Source: Moringa oleifera
Lineage: Eukaryota > Streptophyta > Magnoliopsida > Brassicales > Moringaceae
Direction of reading: 5' to 3'
DNA: 64,000 nucleotides
Assembly (NCBI GenBank): GCA_021397835.1
Contig: JAJFZO010000080.1
Span: forward strand, 1 to 64,000
The notes beneath the pieces were generated by a model. The model made no database searches. It saw only the letters and a list, made by a program, of their open reading frames with translations, and was not told the DNA's origin. The position numbers were made by a program, and so were the translations under genes. Below, piece after piece: positions 38,285-50,296 of this stretch; the first letter of the stretch is position 1, and each line of letters begins with the position of its first letter.

Positions 38285-39850
38285 GAATTTTCAGTCTTCA
38301 ATTGGCTTGTGTGATTTTCAAGATGCTGAACCAGATGTTCTAGCACACTCTGCTTCAACAATTGTAAACCACTTCAGTGAGAAGGGAATCAGGTGCAGAG
38401 TTGCTCTTAAAGCCTTTTGCAGAAAGGTCTTCATGTATAGGTAAAAAGAAATGTAAAATGAAAGCTGAGCTGTCACATCTTTGTCCTAGAAACCTTTTGA
38501 CATGTTGCTTGAATTTTAAGTTAGATCTACTACTTACAAAGTTCTATCTTCTATTTGATTAAAAGTTTTGGAGCCGTTAGTCAACTTTGGCCTTCTAAAA
38601 TAAACTTACAGTGGAGCTTTAATAAACTAAATGATGCAGTTTTTACTTTACTCACTACATCTATGCATGGCTCTTTAAGGTACAAAACCAGATTTAGCAT
38701 GTGATGTTATCATGTATTAAACATGGTAGATACAAGTATACATACCTAAAATCAGTATCAAGCTCATAAACTGCACTTTTTTCTTTTCCTTTTTTTTTTT
38801 TTTCCCTTTTTGAAGTCCATGAGATTATGTTAGGGCCTCATTTGATACAGTAAACTTCTATTGGTGAATAATATGATGACTATGGTAAATGTTAAGTGAG
38901 TCATTGCTGTATGCTTGTCTATAATCTAAGCTGCTATGGTTCTTGTGTAGCCTTGCATATGCTCTGTACACATTTATCTCAAGAAGGTCTTACCAATAAT
39001 CAGTTTAGTTACAGAAATGAAAACTTACTGTATGTTATATGCAAATCTTTTAATGAGAATGTGAAGTTTGAAGGAGAGGTGGGAAGATCAGGGACTTCCG
39101 GGAGCATGCTTCTCACTGGAGTACATCCTTCTTCAAATTTTTGTAGGTGAAGTATCTACTGTAGAACAAGCATAGTATGAAGTAAATATTCACCCATGCA
39201 CCATAAGTGGTTACTATTGAAACTAACTTTGGCTTTTTTGGCTCTGGTTTGTGTAGGAAGCAGTTGTGTTTTGATCATCATTCAGGAGGAGAAGGATGTG
39301 ATTCTGCACTCTTTTATGCAGTCCTTGTTATGGCGATTTTTATGTCTGTTTATCTCGTGGTAGAAGTTTGTAAGTTTCTATCATCAATGACCTAATCTAG
39401 TGTTAGATATAGGATACATGGATGTCTGCACCTAGACACCACACACAGTATTCTTATGACTTCGGTTCTCTTTTATAAACTTTATGAAGCTTCTTAATCC
39501 ATTTTATTAGCAATTTAAACCTACTTTAGTTAATCTGCATCTATACAGGGAGCAAGTTTAATTGGGGTGATAGTCTTGGCATGGAGGTCAGATTTTTTTG
39601 TGGAGCAGAAGTACAAAATCATCAGTTCAAATTTTGGGTAAGATATCATTGGATGCAGGGTTCTTTTGGAGAATATATTTGTGCTAGTCTTATGTATGTT
39701 TGAACTGAAATTCAAGTGATCATTGTGGGATTTGTTACTGATAAAGACAAATTGGAGCATATATGCTATGACTTCTCGGATACTCAAATGATGGAGTTGC
39801 TTCGACCTTCCTTGGAAGAAGCATTTGTGATTCAAAATCAAGAGGTGCCT
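38285..39850 (+). other. Exon-like blocks of an unidentified host gene, likely pseudogene
   Basis: Several open pieces bounded by splice-like sites look like old exons: 38,294-38,420 (GLCDFQDAEPDVLAHSAS, then GIRCRVALK), 39,015-39,148 (NENLLYVICKSFNENVKFEG, ending ttgtag-g), 39,250-39,330 (KQLCFDHHSGGEGCDSA), 39,545-39,650 (SKFNWGDSLGMEVRFFCGAE) and 39,735-39,845 ([20 protein letters not shown] followed by gtgcct). They share one strand and are separated by AT-rich intron-like DNA. I do not recognise the protein. Some frames are shifted between neighbours, which suggests decay. Confidence 0.4.
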
Positions 39851-40089
39851 CTATTGTTGTTGTTTTTGCTTTTCATTTGTTCCAGATCTGCTAAGATATT
39901 TGGTTCTTGGTGTCAGTTATATTCTTTTTCTTTAAAATATTTGCTACACTTATTTTGTGTGTGCTTATACTCTAGTGAAAAATGGAGGTTTTTTGAATTT
40001 ATTGTTGCAATCATTTTTATAGTATATTTGTTATACAGCTAATGTTTTCATGTTGTATTGAGTTTTCATTTGTTCCACCATCTTCATAT

Positions 40090-40275
40090 GATGCCTCTTT
40101 ATTAATGCTGCTTTTGAGCACGGTGTTGCAAATATTATATAGGCAATGATGAAGAAAGACCAATAAAAAAATAAAATAAAATACACTTTCTATTGATTGT
40201 TTATACAAGAAGAAGAGTAAAAAATTCTCCTTATAATACTTTTCTTACCGGTTGGCAGATAGATACTTTGTAGCA
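40090..40275 (+). pseudogene. Truncated SnRK2 array unit (A0)
   Basis: Starts like the middle of an array unit (gttgcaaatattatataggc, then aatgatgaagaaagaccaat) and jumps directly to the unit's 3' tail (cactttctattgattgttta, tacttttcttaccggtt). About 2.6 kb of the unit has therefore been deleted. Confidence 0.7.
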
Positions 40276-40854
40276 GGTTATAGACTAATGCTTCTTTCGA
40301 TATCGATGTTGCACAGATTTTGGGGACAATGATGGATAAGGATTAGTTCTTAGTGGTTGAAAAAATTGTGCTATCCAAACATATCCTTTTATTGTTAAAC
40401 CTTCATTGTTCTTGGATTTTTTTTCAATTTTTTTTATTTTTTATTTTTTATTTTTTATTTTTAAAATTATGTTGATCTTATTTTTTATTTTTTAATTTAT
40501 TTTTTCTTCGATTTTCTTAGACTTGCTTTCATTTTTTTAATACGTTTTTTAGGCATGATAAGTTACAAACTCTTAATATTTTTTATCTTGAAAGGTTTAC
40601 TTTATAGTAACTTTATGACTAATGCTTCTTTTGAGTACGATGTTACAAAGATTCTATAGGCAGTGATGAAGAAGGACCAATGGCAGAAAAATTGATTGTT
40701 CATCTTGTAGCTGCACATATGGTTTCTCACATAGGGGCTTATCCATTTATTGTTAAAGGAGGGTTTTACCATCCCTTGTACATACTTATATCTTGGAAAA
40801 ATACCACCTTTATTGGTAATATTTTTTGTGCATCGTAATTATGAGTTCTTTTGT

Positions 40855-41265
40855 TTTTTAGTAGTAGCAGTAGCTACAGTAATAATCTCGTAGTTGCAAT
40901 AATCTAGCAGTAGAACTAATCTAGCTGTAGCATTAATTTGGCGATAATTTAGTAGTAGTAATTTGACTTTAATAATAGTAGTAATTTAGCTAATCATAGT
41001 AGTAATTTAGCTGTTGCAATAATCTAGTAGTAGTCATAATCTAGAAGTAGTAGCAGCAGCAGTAGTAATCTAGCTGTAGTAATAGTAATGTTGCTGTACT
41101 AGTAATCTAGCAGCAAATGTATTCTAGAAGTAGTTGTAGCAGTAGTAGCAGTGGTAGTAGTGGTGGTAATGTTGCAGTAGCAGTAGCAATAATTTTGCCG
41201 TAGTAGTAATAATCTAGCAGTAGCATTAATTTAGTAGTACTACTACTGATCTAGCAGTAGTTGGT
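40855..41265. repeat. Mosaic trinucleotide block (TAG/CAG/TAA), unit A first part
   Basis: Long run of tag, cag, taa and tgg triplets with recurring aatctagcagtag phrases, imperfect throughout. Confidence 0.9.
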
Positions 41266-41814
41266 ATCGAACTTCAGGTTTCGAGGTTAGTCATTTCTAA
41301 AACTTGAAGAAATGGTTGCTCACTTTTTTAAGACTACTTTTGTTTCTATGCTGGATTAAGATCTACATTGACGTTATGTTTTTATGAGATTCAGCTATAG
41401 CATAGTCCTCTAATGATTTAGTTTCGTTTTCTTCTATGGGAATACAAAGGAAAGAGGGAATATTACTCAGAGATCTTTTTCTTATACGTCTTACTAACTC
41501 TTACTTGTCTAGCCATTGTCATGGAGAATGTTGCAGGAGGGGAACTCTTTGAGAGGATATGCTGTGCTTATAGATTTAGTGAGGATGAGGTAATATAAAG
41601 AGGTGATCATGCCATATTCAATAATTTATTTATATAGTCAAATTTCTTTTATATTTATAGGTTTTACAGACATGAAAGTTTAGTCTTTTGTTCCTTAATT
41701 TCTTTGTTAATTTTCTACAAGTATGATTTTTCTATCCATAACTAATACGGGGAGTGAGTTATTGTCATTCAATGGTTTGAACTTTGACCATCATTATTTA
41801 GTTTCATTTAGCAG

Positions 41815-42124
41815 TAGCAAATAGTAGTAGTAGCAGTAGCTATAGCAATAATCTAGTAGTTGCAGTAATCTACTAGTAGCTGTAATGTAACAGTGGCAAT
41901 AACACTAATCTAGCAGTAGTAGTAGCACTAATTTGACAATAATCTAGTAGTATCAGTAATTTAATAATTATTGTAGTTGTAATTTGGTAGTAGCTGTAGC
42001 AATAAGCTACTTGTAGTAATGTTGTAGTAGCGGTAGCAGTAATCTAGCAGTAGCCATAATTTATAAATAGTAGTGGTAGAGTATCAATAATTTATAAGTA
42101 GTAGTAGTAGTAATCTAGCCGTAG
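41815..42124. repeat. Mosaic trinucleotide block (TAG/CAG/TAA), unit A second part
   Basis: Same triplet style as the previous block, but here placed after the kinase exon. Units B-D do not have a block at this position. It runs directly into the telomere-like repeats. Confidence 0.88.
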
Positions 42125-45100
42125 ATCAAGCTATAGGGTTTAAGATCAAGGATCTAGGATTTTAGATCTAAAATCTTGGTCTAGGTCTAGGGTTTAGGGT
42201 TGCGGTCAAGGTCTAAGATCTTAGGTCTATGGTTTTAGGGTCTTGGGTCTAATGTTTAAGGTTTTAGGGTCTTGGGTATAATGTTTAAGGTTTTAGGGTT
42301 TAACAATTAGGGTTTAGTGTCTACAATTTAAGAATTATGGTGTAGGGTCCAAATCTATGGTTAAGTGTCTAAGGCCTAGGATCTAGGGTTCAGGGTTTAT
42401 TATTCAAGCTATAGGGTTTAGGGTCTAGGATCTAGTGTCTAGGGTCTAGAGTTTCAAGTAAAAAGTCTAGGGCCTTGGGTATGTGGTTTGAGGGTCTGGG
42501 TCTATGGTCAATGATCTAAGGTTTTGAGGTTTAAGGTTTAGGAATTAGGGTCTAGGGTCCAAGGTCTTTGGATTAGGAATTAAGGTGTAAGTTCCATGGT
42601 TTGGGGTTAGTGTCTAGGGTGATCTTGGATTTGGGTTTGGAATTTAGGGTTTAGGGTTTAAAGTTTGGGATTTAAGGTTTCAGGTCTAGGTTTTAAAGTT
42701 TTAAGGTTTTAGGGTCTAAGACTTTTAGGTCTAATGTCTAGGGTTAAATCTAGTATTTTAGGGTCCAATCTTAGGTTTATGGTCTAGGTTTTGAGTTTTA
42801 GGTTTTTAGGGTCCAAGACATCTAGGGTATAGGTTTTTAAGGTTTTTGAGTTTAAGGATTTTAGTGCTTCAGGATCTAGGTCTAGGGTTTAGGATTTAAG
42901 GTTTATGGTCCAAGGTCTAGTGTTAAATCTAGTGTTTTAGGGTCCAATCTTAGGTTTATGGTCTAATTTTTGAGTTTTAGGGTTCCAGGGTCCAAGACAT
43001 CTAGGGTCTACGGTTTATTAACTATGGTAAATGGTCTAGTGTCTAAGATAGGGCCTAGGGTCTAAGTAAGTCTAGGATCTTAGGTCTAGGTTTTTAGGGT
43101 TTTAGAGTTTTATGCTAAGGTCTAGGGTTCAGTGTCTAAAGTCTTAGGTCTAGGGTTTAGGGTTTAGGATCTTGAGTCCACGTCTTAGGGTTTAAGGTCT
43201 TACAGTTTTAGGTTAAGGTTTAGGGTTTAGTGTTTAGTGTTTAGTGTTTACACTTTAGAGTATAGGAGTTTAGGGTTTAAAGGTTTAGGGTCTAGGGTTT
43301 AGTGTCAAGTGTTTTAGGGTATAGTGTCTAGGATGTAGGATCTAAGGTCTAGATTTTTGAGCCTAGGGTCTAAGGTTTGGTTTAAAGCCTAGGGTGATGA
43401 GCCCAAGATCTACGGTTTAAGGTCCAAGGTCTAACATTTAACGTTTAAGATTTTAGGATCTAAGGTTTTAAGGTCTAGGGTTTTTGGCTCCATTGTCTAG
43501 TGTTTTAGAGTTTTAAGGTTTTAGAGTCTCGATTTTTATGATCTAGGGTCTAGCATTTTAGGGTTAAGGTTTATACTTTTAAGGTTTTAGAGTCTAACAT
43601 CGAGGGTCAAGGGTCAAGAGTAAGGTCTAAGACTTAGAGTCTAAGTTTAAGATCTAGGTTTTAGGATATTAAGGTTTTAGGTTTTAGGTTTTAGGGTGTG
43701 AGGTCTAGGATCAAGGGTCTAAGTTTGGGGGTAGGATTTTAGGGTCATGGTGTAAAGGTTTGAGTTTTGGGTCTAATGTTTACGATCTTGCGTTTTAGGG
43801 ATTAAGGTCTAGGGCTTATGGTAGGGTTTTTGGGTTTAAGGTATTGGCTTAAGGATTTAAGGTCTTGGCTTTAGGGTTTAGGGTTTAGTGTAGGGTGGTT
43901 TAGGGTTAGAGTTTAAGGTCTATGGATAGGCCTTTAGGGTTTACGATTTAGGATCTGCGGTTTAGGGTCAATGGTCTAGGGTTTTGGTCTAAGATTTGGG
44001 GTCTAGGGTCTCTAGGATCCAAGGTTTACGGTTTAGAAATTAGGGTCTAAGGTCCAAGATTTATGATCTAGGGTCTAAGGTTTAGTGTTTAGGATCAAAG
44101 TTTTAAAGTCTAGGGTTTCGGTTTAAGGTCTAATTTTTAGGGTTCTAGGATTTTATGGTATAGGGTTTTAGGATCTAACATCTTGGTTCTAGAGTCCAAA
44201 TTCTAAGATTTTAAGATCTAAGAGTTTTTATGTATTAATATCTAGGTCTAGAGCCTAGGGTTCAAGGTTCTAGGGTTTAGGGTTTGGGGTCCAAGGAAGA
44301 GGTCTATGGTCTAATTTTATGGTTTAAGTCTAAGGCTAAAAGGGTTTAAGGGCCTAGAGTTGAGGGTATACGATCTAGGGTTTAAGGTTTAGGATATACG
44401 ATTTAGGATTTATAATAGGTTTAAGGTCTAAGATTTTGTGGTTTTAGGGTTTTAAGGTAAGGTGTAGGGTCAATGGTCCAAGGTCTATGGTCTATAATAG
44501 TCTATGGTCTAGGGTATAAGGTATAGGGTTTAGGCTTTGGGTTTTAAGATTCTTAGGTTTTAAGGTAAGGTTTAGGGTCTAGAATCTCGAGTTTTAAGGT
44601 AGGGTGTGGGGTCTAGAATCTCGAATCTAGGGTTTTAGGGTCTAGGATTTAAGGTCTACTGTCTATGGTCTAGGTTTAGGAATTAGGGTCTAGGATCTAA
44701 GTTTAGGAAGTTTAAAGCTTAGTGTCAAGTGTTTTAGGGTCTAGGCTCTAAGGTCTAAGGTCTAGGATCTATGATTTAAGGTGTAGGGTCTTTGGTCTAA
44801 GGTCTAGGGGTCTAGGTTTAGGGTTTAAGATTATAGGATCTAAGGTTTTAAGGTCTAAGATTTTTAGCTCTAAGGTCAAGGGTCTAGTGTTTTAGAATTT
44901 CAGGGTTTTAAGGTTTCAAGGTGTAGGGTTAGAGTTTTGGCCTTAGGGTTAGTAGTTCTAAGGTCTTGAGTTTATGGTTTAGGGTCTAGGGTCTGTGTCA
45001 AAGATGTAAGGCTTTAGGGTTCGATCTAAGGTTTTAGGTTAGGGTCTAGATTTTAGGTTTTACTTTTTTATGGTTTTAAGGTCTTGGAATTGGAGTTTAA

Positions 45101-46205
45101 GGTCTAGGGTCCAAAGTGTAAGGTTTAGGGTTTAACAAGTGCTAAGGTATAGACTATAGGGTATAATCTAGGGTTAAGGTATAGGCATAATCTAGGTCTA
45201 GGGTATAAGGTATAATTTAGGGTCTACGGTTCGGGGTTTAGGGTGAATAGTTTAAGGCTAGGGTTTAAGATCTAAGGTTCAAGGTCTAGGTTTTAGGTTT
45301 TAGGGTTTTAGGTGTAGGGTTCTAGAGTGCAAGGTCTAAGGTTTAAGATTATGGTTTATTGGGTTTAGCATTTTAGATTTAGGGTTTAAGGTATTAAGGA
45401 TTAGGGTTTAGGGTTTAGGGTAAGGTTTTAAGGTTAGTGTTAAGGCTTAGGGTTATAGGATCTAAGCTTTAGGAACAATGGTCTAGGGTTTAGGATCTAG
45501 GATATATGGTTCAAGATCTAGGGTTTAGGGTCTAGAGTATTAGAGTTTAGGGTCTAGGGTCTTTGGTTTTTGGTTTATGGGTCTGAGGTTTAGATCCTAA
45601 GATCTAGGATCTAAGGTTTAAGGTCTAATGGGTTTTAATGTTTATAGATTTCAGGATTTAGGATCTAAGGTCTAGATTTTAGGGTTTAAGGTCTAACATA
45701 TAGGAGTTTAGGCTCTAATGTCTAGGGTTAAAGGGTCTAGGGTTTAAGGTATAAGGTTTTAGAGTCTAAGGTTTTAAGGTTTCTAGGTTTTGGGTTCTCG
45801 GGTATAGGATTTTATGATTTTAGGGTCAAGCGTCTAAGTTTTAAGGTTTAGAGTTTAGGATGTAGTATCTAGAGTTTAGGATTGTAAGATCTGGGGTTAG
45901 GGCCTAAGGACTCAGTAAGGTCCAAGATCTAAGATTAGGGTCTAGGGTCTCGAGTCTAAGGTTTAGAAGTCTAAGGGTCTGGTGTCTAGGGCATAGGGTG
46001 TTAAGGTCTAGGGTTTTAAGATTTTAGGTCTAGAGTCTAAGGTACAAAGTGTAGGGTCTAGGGTTTACAATTTATGGTTTGTAATTTAGGGTATAAGGTT
46101 TACGATTTACAGTCTACAAGTTATGATTTAAGGTTTAAGATCTAAAATCTAGGGTTTAAGATGTACGGTATAAGATTTAGGTCTAAGATTTAGGGTTTAA
46201 GATAT
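42125..46205 (+). repeat. Degenerate telomere-like repeat block, about 4.1 kb
   Basis: Over four kilobases consist of words such as ggtctaggg, tttaggg, ggtttaagg and ttttagggt. Plant telomeres are (TTTAGGG)n, and short perfect runs occur (for example gggtttagggtttaggg near 45,404). Most of the block has a wider spelling with TCTAGGG and TTTAAGG variants and no fixed period. The G-rich strand is the plus strand throughout. There are no coding signals inside. Confidence 0.88.
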
Positions 46206-47231
46206 AGGTATTCATTGAAATTACAATCTTTAGTCAAATAAGAGGGAAGAAAATTCAGAAGGAAAATACTTTTTTCATGGTTACGCACAATGAAAACGAT
46301 AAAAATGTGTGCCTAATTGTTGATATTGAAGAAATGGAGTGGAATCTCCACATGTACAAGAAAGAGAAGTATTGTTATATGGTAATGGTAATGAAGCAGA
46401 TAAATGATTCTAACTAAGGAGCCCAAGGACTATCAGTCGCTTGGATGTTAATTATAAGCTTCTGGCACACACAAAATGAAGATGGTGGGCTCTATGTATT
46501 GTAGGGGCTCATGAAAGTACGATGTGTTTTGAGGTGTAAACAGCAATTAGCATGTAATGAAATAGGGCTTGTTATTTATAATAATAATAATCAATAATAC
46601 TATTTCATTTTAGTGGTTGTTAAAAAATATCATAAAAATTAAAATTAAAATTAAAATTAAAATATAATAAAATTTTTACAAATTAGTATTTTATAATTTA
46701 ATAATTTTATTGTATAATATTTTTTGTAATATGAACTTGAATTAATATGTTATATTAATAATTTTGAATTTTAATGTAAAAATTATTTTCTTCAAAATAA
46801 TCTAAAAGGTCTTTCACATTTACTTTATTACGATAATTCAAATATTTAATTATTGTCTTAAGCTTATAGATGTCTTTTTCATCCAAAGTTTCATTAATTA
46901 ATATATTTCTTAAATTAATGGATTTTACATGGTCTTAAATTTTTAAACTAATAATTTATAAAGTTTTTATTTTAATTACTTTTTAAATAAAGTTAAATTA
47001 ATAATTTATCATCATTGAAAAGTTATTTAAAATTTTTAAAAGTTAGTTTTAAGAATTTTTAATTTTTTTAGTTTCAATCTAATTACAATCGGACGTATTT
47101 GTTAGTGTATCATATTTGATTAATTTAATTTGATAAACTATGTTGTTTTTTAATTAAACAAAAGAATAACTCTTACATAATTATGGATTAGATGGTTTGA
47201 TAGATTATAATTTTCAATGAAGAGTAAAGTT

Positions 47232-47262
<31 letters not shown>

Positions 47263-49435
47263 TGTCATTTATTGTTACTTGTTGTCCTGTTTACCATAGT
47301 TTTAATACTGAAAAATTATCTTTATATGGTTATTTTATAATTTTTAATTTTACTGTAAGAAATTAAAAAATAATTACAAAAATCTTAACAAGTAATCTAT
47401 GAAGTAGTCATTCTCTTTAAAAACTCAACTTGTCCACGTTAATAGAAAAATATTGATTTCATTTTTCAAACGAAGATGTGCTAATCCCAAATATTCATTA
47501 TCTAGTTAAAATTTATTTATCATTACGTTCTAGTATCTCTCTTGAATTTTCTTTCAAAAATGATAATTTCATGATTAACTGTTAGTGTATCATTTTCTTT
47601 TAATTTAGCATTCGGATCTTTTCATTCTAGTAACTATCTTTTTAATGTTTATCATTATATGAAAAGAGATATCAAGCTTTCAATTTTATGAAAAGACAAC
47701 TATCTATTATTTCAATTATTAACTATATCTAATAACAATTATCTAACTTAAACATCAAAATTTGTAAACTTATCTTATTAATTTTTTAATGCATATTTTT
47801 TAAATCTCATCTCTTAAAGATAATTATTAAAGTTATATAACTTATTATATAAGTATTTATTTTTTTATTTAATTTTGTTCGTTCAAATCTATTTCAATTA
47901 ATGAAATGATATTATTATCTTGGAATAAAAATAATAAAAATGCATTTACTAATACAAAATACAAAGAAAGGTTAACCTAATTTTAAAACATAATATATAT
48001 ATATATACACACACACATACATTGCAATCATATAGAAATTATATAAAATGTGAAATATGCTTTATATTTAATATTGATGTCCTTATGCTCAAAATTGTAT
48101 GTAAAAACTTTGTATCAAAATTATGTAAATATTATTTATTTTATAATTAATTATTATTAAAACACACCATATGATTTCATCTATTAAAAATGTGTACAAA
48201 TTTAATGAGTTAAAAATTTTATTTATTTTGAAAAATATTTTATGACATTATGATATAATTAGATTTATATTTTATTTTAGTTAGATTTAAAGTTCTTATC
48301 ATTGAGTTTATTTTAATTACTTTTTAAATAATTTATAATGATAAAATAATAAATAAATATTCAATAAATATTATTATTATTAAGAAATCATATTATCCAT
48401 GTGAGATTTACTCTGTCACTAAAACGATAAAAATTTGAAAGCATAATCTCTCACACACACGCATAATGGAAACATATATATATTAGTCATTTCACTTGCA
48501 TAATAGAATTAAATGAAATATATATATACACATATATAATTTATTTTCATAATATAACATTGAGACTCATGTAAATATAATAATTTAACATAATAGATAT
48601 TATAAAAAAAGTTGGTAAAAGTTATAAAAAAACTCTAATATTTAGTCCATATTGTTAAACAAATCTCATATCGTTAGTTAATTTATCACTTTTTAAATAT
48701 AAAAATTTAATTAATAACATAAAATAAATATTAAAATTATATATAATTTTTACTTTAAAAGTAATAATTTATTATTTGATTTTATTATTTTTTAAAAATT
48801 AAAATAAATTTAAATTTCAAAATATAGAAATTTTAAAATTTAATTTGTTTGAAATAAAGAAAATTTAAAACTTAAAAATTATTTTAAAATAAAAATTTCT
48901 TTAAATTTTGAAAATTAAAAAGACAAGTGAAAATGACAAAGCTACAAATATATTTAAAAATAATATTGATTATTACAATTTAATATTTAATTTATATTAA
49001 ATAATTTTCAAAATTTTTTGTAAAATTTTTTATTTTTAAATAATTTAAAACTTAGAAATTATTTATAAAAATTAAATTGAAAATTAAAACCTAAAAATTA
49101 TTTAATAATAAAAAATTTAACAAGAAATTTAAAAATTATTTAATACCAATTAATTATTAAACTATAATGATCAATATTATTTTAAAAAATATATATAGCT
49201 TTGTGATTTTCACTTGTGTTTTTGATTTTCAATTTTTTTGTGAAAATTTTTATTTTTAAATGATTTTTAAGTTTTAAGTTTTTTTATATTTTTAAATATT
49301 TTTATTTTAAAATCAAAATTTATTTTAATTTTAAAAATAATAATTGAATCAATTAATAATTTTTTATTTTTATTTAAATGAGAAAATCATACATGCTTAG
49401 TGCATGTTTCTAAAATGTGACCGTTGGGAGAGCAT
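46206..49435. other. AT-rich intergenic DNA
   Basis: Very AT-rich and without recognisable genes. Contains (TA)n at about 47,231-47,257 and atatata followed by cacacaca at about 47,994-48,018. Short open stretches are low complexity. Confidence 0.6.
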
Positions 49436-49440
49436 TTAAA

Positions 49441-49572
49441 CAGTGAGAGTCACGCATTTGGCATTGGAATATTTAAACAGTGAGTCACGCATTTGGCATT
49501 GGAATATTTAAACAGTGAGTCACGCATTTGGCATTGGAGTATCTAAACAGTGAGAGTCACGCATTTGCCATT
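49441..49572. repeat. Direct repeats of 35-37 bp, four units
   Basis: Units start at 49,441, 49,478, 49,513 and 49,548 with cagtgag(ag)tcacgcattt followed by ggcattgga. Units 2 and 3 contain TGAGTCA, a core bound by plant bZIP factors (GCN4-like); units 1 and 4 have TGAGAGTCA. They sit just upstream of a CT-rich leader-like stretch at 49,573-49,650. Confidence 0.9.
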
Positions 49573-50296
49573 CTTCTTCTTCTTCTGCCTCTCTCTTTCC
49601 CCCCTCTCTCAAAACTTCCTCTGCTTCTCTCTTTTCCCCCTCTCTGAAAACTTTCTCCCATTTCTTGAGAAAACAGATCAAATGAAAACCTTCATATTCG
49701 AAGAAAAAACAGGAAAACAGGGAAAGATATCAAGCCACTGGACCGTGCGAAAATCAGGGCATGGCACACTGCTATACTGGAATTTTCATGGGTCTCTTCT
49801 GTAAGAATTCTCTCTTGGCTGGATGAAAGGGGTCCATCAAACTGGTTGGGATATTACTTACAGCATGAATGTAGCTATATTTAGTCTAGCCCAAAGCCCC
49901 TCAAAAAGCTTGGGAACGGGGTATGGCTCTGATCGCAACCAGGTTCTTTTTCATCGAGATTGGCCAAAAAAAGGTCGATTATAAATTCATTTTTTCCCTT
50001 ACTTATCATCTCTTTGTGGGACTTCTTTCATCTTCAACTCAGCGCTTGTTCAGTACTGCTAACTATTATAGGAGGATGCCGTTCCGTCGGGACCACCAGT
50101 AGCTTTGGTATTGGTTTTCTCTTCCTTCATCTCTTCGGTGGAGTGACATGGTGGAAGAGGAAAAATAGCAAAGGATTTACAACCAGCGGAAGTGCCATCT
50201 CTGAACCCCAAAGCTGCCTTTTCCTCATGGAAGGACCAGAGGTAAATATCCGGCATTGAGCCCGCCTATCATAAATGGGTGAAGAGCGACCTCATG
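49573..50296 (+). other. CT-rich leader-like tract and unassigned upstream part of the phosphatase locus
   Basis: Bases 49,573-49,650 are pyrimidine rich (cttcttcttctgcctctctc), like a plant 5' UTR. An ATG at 49,682 opens a short frame (MKTFIFEEKTGKQGKISS) that ends at 49,804. I could not match it to the known N-terminus of inositol 5-phosphatases, so the true first exons of the pseudogene remain uncertain. Confidence 0.35.

Larger units (their letters stand above)
40276..42124 (+). pseudogene. SnRK2 array unit A (5' part only)
   Basis: Colinear with the left 1.9 kb of the units at 54,080 and beyond. It has the two related leader segments (near 40,300 and 40,640), a trinucleotide block, and the kinase exon at 41,488-41,590: [18 protein letters not shown], then FSEDE, followed by a gtaata donor. 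SnRK2 kinases of this type phosphorylate abscisic-acid response factors. Unit A keeps the FERIC...RFSEDE sequence that units B-D have lost by a small deletion, so it represents an older state. The catalytic-loop exon and all later exons are missing; the degenerate telomere-like block begins there instead. Confidence 0.8.

Noticed and set aside
40855..42124. CRISPR-like array in the regularly phrased tag/cag repeats
   Set aside because: There are no constant repeats with unique spacers of fixed size; it is a mosaic microsatellite in a plant genome.
42125..46205. True chromosome end
   Set aside because: The repeats are too degenerate and unique DNA continues for 18 kb to the right, so this is at most an interstitial block.
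49682..49804. ATG frame as the true start of the phosphatase
   Set aside because: The peptide does not match what I know of the family's N-terminus; left as unassigned.
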